Origin: Pseudevernia furfuracea
Taxonomy: Eukaryota > Ascomycota > Lecanoromycetes > Lecanorales > Parmeliaceae
DNA length: 64,000 nt
Reading direction: 5' to 3'
Assembly: GCA_022315425.1 (NCBI GenBank)
Contig: JAIUPT010000032.1
Location: forward strand, 1,290,501 to 1,354,500
In this document: positions 58,650 through 64,000 of the stretch, piece after piece
Layout: every line of letters begins with the position of its first letter
Numbering within the stretch: the stretch's first letter is position 1
The notes under the pieces: generated by a model
Database searches by the model: none
What the model was told of the DNA's origin: nothing
What the model saw: the letters and a program-made list of their open reading frames with translations, nothing else
Translations under genes and position numbers: made by a program

Positions 58650-59534
58650 TGCCTTTATACCCCCCCCCCCCCCAAACAGGCGAATTTTTGCACTTTTTTT
58701 CCCAATCGGATAGACTTTAGAAGTGCATCTATCTCTGGACAGACTTTTATAGCGCCGCCGAGAAAAGCAAATCTATAATACTCTCAAACAGCACCGCTTC
58801 ATCCCTCCACTCTTCCGAAAAACCGTTTCCCTCCCTCACTCCCTTCCTTCCTCCCTAACCGGCCCCTAAGACGTGACATCCATCCATTCATCCATCCATC
58901 CCTGCCCTGCCCCGCGAGGGGCGATTGGGGGAAGGATGGGTTTGATTTTGCTTGGGTTGGATTGTATTGGATTGGGTTGGTCGGTTATGTGGACCGTGGG
59001 AGATAGGGATGGAGACGTGGTGGAGATGCAGATGGGAGATGGAGACGGAGATTGAAGATAGTGGCAAAGATGTGTGACGAAGATGAAGATGAAGATGAAG
59101 ATGAAAGATTTAAAAATGAAGTGTAGATGCGGTGTAGATGTATTCTCTATATATATAAATCCCTCTCTCTCTCTTATAATCGAAACAATCAAACAAGTTG
59201 AGTGACTACGCCGAATGACTCTAAACCCTGACATGAGCCCCTCTCTTTCTCTTCCTTTAGTTCCCTGACACGAGCCCTCCCACCGCCTATCCTTTGCTTC
59301 GTGGCATCCTCTCAACGACAAACCCCCCCCACCCCCCTTTTTAACCCCGGAATCTCCCGCATAATATCCCATCCCTCCGTATGTACTGCCCCCTTCCCTT
59401 CCCTTCCCTTCCCTCCGCCAAACCCCAACCCAACACCCCCCCCCCCCCCCCCTCCATCATCGTAGATCCATCCATCCATCCATCCCCCCCCCCAACCCCT
59501 AACCCAATACACCCCCTCACCCACCCACCCCACC
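58650..59534. other. low-complexity intergenic between converging genes
   Basis: C-runs at about 58660-58674 and 59437-59452, a CCAT/ATCC repeat around 58877-58900 and 59466-59485, GATGAA repeats near 59080-59105, and CTCT/TATA-type tracts near 59145-59180. Frames here with Gly/Trp- or Pro-rich products are repeat artefacts. Confidence 0.65.
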
Positions 59535-62038
59535 CTATTCCCACCCCCTCCCCTCCTCCCTCAAAACCCTCACCCTCGTCCCCCGACTCCCCCTGTCCAA
59601 CCCCGCCGCGAACCGATCCCGCGTCACGTTGACGGCCCGCGCGTCCGTGTCGTGCAGGGCGAACTCGAACCGGCGGAACAGGAGCGCGACGGTGAGGGTG
59701 ATTTCGGCGAGGGCGAGACTATGGCGGCCGGCGCGACGCGCGGGGGCGGTGAGGTTAGTTCGGTTTGGACGGAGCGGGGTTGGGCTTGGTTTTGGTGGGG
59801 AGGGAAAGAGAGGGAGGGATGGGAGAAGGGAGAAGGGAGAGGGGGGGGACTTACTTCTGCCCCAGACACCCGCGCGTTCCTCGGCTGAAGGGCATGAGGT
59901 ATTTGTCCGGCTTGTTGGCCTCGACGAGCCAGCGTTCGGGGAGGAAGGTGAGGGGGTCGGGGAAGTGGAGGGGTGAGAGCATTGTGGAGCGGAAGTCCAT
60001 GGATACGGGCGTCTGGTGTTTTCGAGCATTTCGCATGTTAGTGTGTGGATATGACTTTTTTCTGTTGTTGTTGTTGTTGTTGTGTTGTTGAGGGAGTTGG
60101 TCGTTGGTCGGTGCCCCTTTGTGGGTGGTGATACAAAGGGAGGGTTGAGGAATGTTTTTGTAGATGGAATGTTGCAAGTGCGGAGGAACGAAAGTACTCA
60201 CCCCCGCAGGTATGTTCCACCGCCCATACTTCAATTCCTGCGTCGGTGCTACGAGCGGTAGTCGCGACGTCACGGACGTTGTGATACGGAGCGTTTCTTT
60301 GACGACGGCACTCTATATCCATGCATCAAAACGTCAGCCCAATCTTCCCCACGGACCGGCCCCGCCCCCAATCTCTCTTTTCTACGGCAATCCCTCACTA
60401 CACCCCCCTCCTGAATCCCCCCCTTCTCCTCAGCTGCCAAAGCGCAAGCACGAACCAGGTTATCAAGGTAAGCATACATACCAAATATTCCGCCCCCTCC
60501 AACACATGCAGCGGCGGACACACGGCCGCATCCGGCATCGCACGCACCAACTCCCCCTTTAAGCGCGTCAGTTTCTCGGGATTGGTCAATAGGTAGTAGA
60601 AAGCGGCATTGAGCGTCTGTTTGGTCGTCTCGGTGCCGGCACCTATGAAAGCGAAGGCTTCGTCCGTGAGACGTTCTTCTGTTTTCTCTGAGGCGGGCAG
60701 GTCGGGGGATTCCATGACGGCGTGGAAGATGGTGTGCTCTGAGGAGGATGAGGAATCTTTGGCGGGGAGGACGCCCGTGTCGTAGAGTTTGATGATGGAG
60801 GCGACTTGTTGGCGGAGGATCTGTGAGAGAGCGCGCACGGAGCATGCGTCAGTGATTGCCGTTTTACGGACTCAGGTAATAGGAATGGATGGATAGATGT
60901 GAGGAGAGGAGGACGGGCCACTACATTACCTGCCTCAATCCTAGCAACCGGCCCAGATTCGGATGCAGGAATCTGATGATCGGTAAGGGCAGTTTCTGCA
61001 AATACTGCACGATCCCGCTCATCTGCTTCGTCAGCGGCGCCGACTCGGCCGTTCCTTCAATCGCGTCGTTCCATTGGGGTGAGAAATCAGGTTTCTTGAG
61101 TGCACCCAGGGAGTAGCCGAATGCTATGAATGCGATTGTTAGAATAACGAACCAACAATCGATATCCAACATTCCAGCAGAATGCCGATGGTGCGCGTGA
61201 GTACCAAGAGTAAGTATGGTTTTTTGGGACTTACAATATCGAAACACAACATCAATCGCCAATGATAGGAACGCCGGTCTCAGCTCCACCACCTCGTTCC
61301 TCTGCATGCATCCTCGAAGGCCGTTGCACAGATCTTCGATGACTTCTTCAAGCCGCGGCTGCAATGCGGCAACGGCGCGTTTGGAGAAGAAAGGGTTTAG
61401 GGGCGCACGACGGATTTTGTGAAGGGCGTAAGGTTCCGTGCCGAATGCTACCTCGTGAGTGTGTGTGTCAATTTTACCTGCATCCTGCGGGGTTCGCCCT
61501 CTGTTTGTGCGTGGGGCCATATGGGTGTGCAGCGGTGTTTGATGGGTGGGTGCGTACCTGATAAGGGTGTCCCGGCCATCTTCGCTGAGGGACCATATTT
61601 ATCGCGAGGTTGCGAGATCGAGTAGAGGGAATCGTAGTATTCAATGTCTTTGATCTTGATTTCGTCCGGGGTGACGCGGATGATTGGTCCTGTGGTACAC
61701 GAGGCTGGCCTCAGCGATTATTTCGAACACAGCAGGAAGTGTCGGTGGAGAAATACGAAAGAAAGAGTACACATCTCCGCGACCTGATGCTTTTTGATGA
61801 GACACATGAATACTGGTATGCCACACTCACCATATTTCTCATGCATACGCTCAACCTCCCACATATACTGCCCACCATCGCCTTTGACACAGTCGAAATA
61901 AAACTCGAACCACCTCGTCGCAGCGGCCAATTTCCTACCCGGAAAGCCAGCCAAAGGATGAAAGTAAAGCCGGTACACCACCAAAGCAACGCCATAAGAA
62001 GTCCATAAGAACAGGGTGGAAAGAAGGAGGGACAACAT
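59535..62038 (-). CDS. cytochrome P450 monooxygenase
   Basis: Eight exons in transcript order: 62038-61831, 61689-61558, 61447-61235, 61123-60930, 60820-60482, 60312-60202, 60012-59855 and 59718-59535 (512 aa). A membrane-anchored haem monooxygenase, with a hydrophobic N-terminal anchor (L-L-S-T-L-F-L-W) followed by H-P-L-A-G-F-P-G. I-helix A-F-I-G-A-G-T-E-T-T near 305, K-helix E-T-L-R near 367, P-E-R-W region, and haem loop F-S-R-G-T-R-G-C-L-G with the cysteine ligand near 444. All seven introns are 109-189 nt, two to three times longer than those of neighbouring genes. Its neighbours suggest oxidation of the same metabolite handled by the reductase. The CYP family cannot be assigned here. 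Confidence 0.92.
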
Positions 62039-62790
62039 GGCAATCGGATGGGCGAAATGGTCCTGGCGGACTGTTTATGGGAAAGGATGTAAGGCTAGGA
62101 ATGGACCCAGCAAATGCATTATGCAGCAGAGTATGTAATGCTCTTGGGTTGTGGGTGGGTGGGTGGCTGTCAGGCACCCAATTACGGAGCGGCCGTTAGG
62201 ACATGACAGGCATAGTTTCTTCAGCGGCGATGCAGCATATATCTGGATGCGCAATGATTGGCTTCATGTTTCTTGAGTGTGTCATCAGCCCATGACAGAG
62301 ATGTACCTAGAAGGATGAAGGTGCATATTGTTTGCAGCCAATCGGTGGTAGGTTATGATGTATTTGGTAAAGAAGGTTTCGATACGGCGGGTAAGGCTAG
62401 TACGCTCCGATTTCTCATTGAGAATTTGAGAGGGATGAGTGTGTGGAGCGCTAATGCGGGTGCAAATACTTGGCTTCGGATCTATTTCCTCTTGCATGCA
62501 TTTTCTCGCTTTTGCTGTGATAGGGGAAAAAACAAAAAGGAAAAAAAAAAAAGGAATCATTTGGCGGTGTACACACCTATGTACGGTAAAGCATGCTCGT
62601 TTCGACTGAGGTTTTCCAAATAACTCTTGGGGTGCGACTCAATTAGGTCGTGGTTTGTTGTGCACAAGTTCTTAGCCGCCAGGATTATATTACGTGAGAA
62701 CTCGTGTTCACAGCCTGCAGGAAACCTTGATTCATGGTTGCTGCCTATGTCCGCTGAACCTTCGCCGCTCCAGAAAGATCCACTCTATAA
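62039..62790. other. promoter region of the P450
   Basis: No gene. It lies between the 3' end of the MFS gene and the start of the P450, both on the minus strand. An A-rich run occurs at about 62531-62552. Confidence 0.5.
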
Positions 62791-64000
62791 TTACTTTTCA
62801 AGCGATGTATTCGAAGATTGGTCCGAGCTGATGATCTTGACTCCATCCTCCGTGGGATCTTTCTCCAAATTCCAATGTCGTAGAGCTGGTCCCTTCCAGA
62901 TCACCACACACAAGAGCATCGTGGCGAAGACGCAGAAGAACGCCATCATCCCAAAAAGCCTGTCTCCTCCATTAGCGTTTCGCTCTCAAGGCGCTTTGGG
63001 AGCACAGGTGACACCTACCAGCCAGCACTCACGGCACCCTGCCAAGGGAAGATGAAGAATGGTAAAGCAAGGGCCAAAATTTGTCGATAAACGTTCATGA
63101 TTACGGCGACCTCGAGCGGCGAGGTTTTGAAACATTCGATGACATAATTCACAGATATGGGGGTACTGTAACATGCGCCGAAGATGACGAGAAATGTGCC
63201 GAGAGCCAGGACCATGTAGTGAAGATGATACCTTCATAAGTCAGCTCTGAACTGGTATATGTGCAGATAATGCAGTAATGGCATACTGAATACCAGCTCC
63301 AAAAATTCCAAAGCCTATGGGAGAAGCGGCTGCGACGAGTAAGATTGGATAAAGGCGGTACTCAAGATGCCAGGCACCACCCCTACGACGAGATATCCAT
63401 AGAGGCACCCTGTCATTGAGTAAAGCGCCGCAAATTTGACATAGAACAAGACCAGCCCACTGGGAAAAGTTGACTGTATGTTCAACGTCAGTAGTCGAGG
63501 GATATTGACTGTTCTTGGAAATTAACCCACATTCTGCATTTTGATTCGGCGTGAAGCCGTAGCCTCCTACTTTTTCTGGCGTTTGTAAGAAGATTGAGAC
63601 GACTATTCCTAAGCCTACAGCGAATCCGTAGATGCAGACAACGAAGAAACCGACAATCATCGTAACTGGTGACAAGCCAATCTTCAACGGTGTAATATAA
63701 CGTTTGGCCTAACTAGTCAAAACCAGAGCATAGGGCTAGGATATCGCCAAATGACTTACTATGTGGGCGACCGTTGTCCGGGGCACAACCGCAGTCCCGG
63801 GAAAGAACGTCGCGATCCTGTTCGAGATGAACGAACTCGGGCGCTGAGGAAGAGGCTCAGACTCTTCATCCCTTCGGAAGCCCGTCTCTTCTAAGAAGAA
63901 GAATGCTGGAAATGTGAGTAAGGACGTGATTCCCAAAGTCTGGTTTTCATACCTAGAGGGATCGAGATAGCAAGTAGTGCAACTAGCCACCAGAAAACAT
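62791..64000 (-). CDS. MFS transporter, C-terminal half (runs off the window)
   Basis: Visible exons in transcript order: before 63953, 63905-63760, 63708-63531, 63473-63287, 63231-63019 and 62959-62791. The 5' end lies beyond base 64000. About 310 residues cover the central loop (F-L-E-E-T-G-F-R-R) and the second six-helix bundle of a major-facilitator drug/H+ antiporter-like protein. Motifs: P-N-Q-N-A-E-F-N-F-S-Q-W-A-G, L-N-D-R-V-P-L-W, G-I-Q-Y-H-L-H-Y-M-V-L-A, S-V-N-Y-V-I-E-C-F, and G-W-L-F-G-M-M-A-F-F after the last splice. The order and spacing resemble HOL1-like fungal MFS exporters. It probably belongs to the same cluster as the P450, reductase and ABC genes. All visible splice phases agree. 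Confidence 0.88.

Noticed and set aside
59312..59632. Frames with Gly/Trp-rich (minus) or Pro-rich (plus) products
   Set aside because: Translation of C-rich simple repeats between two converging genes.

Overview
The window comes from a filamentous ascomycete (Pezizomycotina). The evidence is the gene architecture: many short spliceosomal introns (mostly 45-75 nt, GTAAGT-type donors, CTAAC/CTGAC branch sites, YAG acceptors), a fungal PDR-type ABC transporter, an adenylate-forming reductase, a multi-intron P450, an NCS1 permease, a fungal STAND-like/ankyrin protein and a RIT1 homologue. There is no bacterial organisation. The class cannot be fixed from sequence alone. Exon models were built by hand from reading frames and splice signals; the phase sums close for nearly all of them.

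Left part (1 to about 39.9 kb): a same-strand (+) array of at least nine diverged paralogues of a family I do not recognise (genes ending at 687, 9999, 16924, 20748, 24337, 27749, 33775, 37775 and 39911). A typical member has a low-complexity Q/Y/P/S-rich N-terminus, a basic nuclear-localisation-like stretch, a short Trp-rich segment ending in E-W, a small helical exon (P-A-V-x-x-D-x-x-R-E type), a core with L-D-x-x-x-x-P-V-K-D-W and then D-F-L-A-R-M-P, a charged acidic/basic linker, and a roughly 75-residue C-terminal block (A-L-x-x-T-R..., S-Y-x-x-Q..., F-x-x-W-W...). Intron positions and phases are shared, which is direct evidence of common descent. Mixed into the array are two copies of a small gene (1621-2116 and a frameshifted copy 3275-3736), a SAP-domain gene (4735-5283), and a repeat island at 10.5-13.7 kb. 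The island holds a 1.76-kb TIR element with internal direct and inverted repeats and a 290-bp MITE whose empty site survives nearby.

Middle (40 to 48.4 kb): a RIT1-type initiator-tRNA ribosylphosphate transferase, an NCS1 nucleobase-type permease on the minus strand, a decayed relative of the MITE, and a STAND-like/ankyrin gene carrying one in-frame stop.

Right part (49.2 to 64 kb): a likely secondary-metabolite or detoxification cluster. It contains an A-T-R adenylate-forming reductase (-), a divergently transcribed full-size PDR ABC transporter (+), a cytochrome P450 (-) and a truncated MFS transporter (-) running off the right edge. A 19-nt palindrome lies between the divergent reductase and ABC genes and is a candidate operator. 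The reductase and P450 could modify a small carboxylic acid and the two transporters could export it; this is inference.
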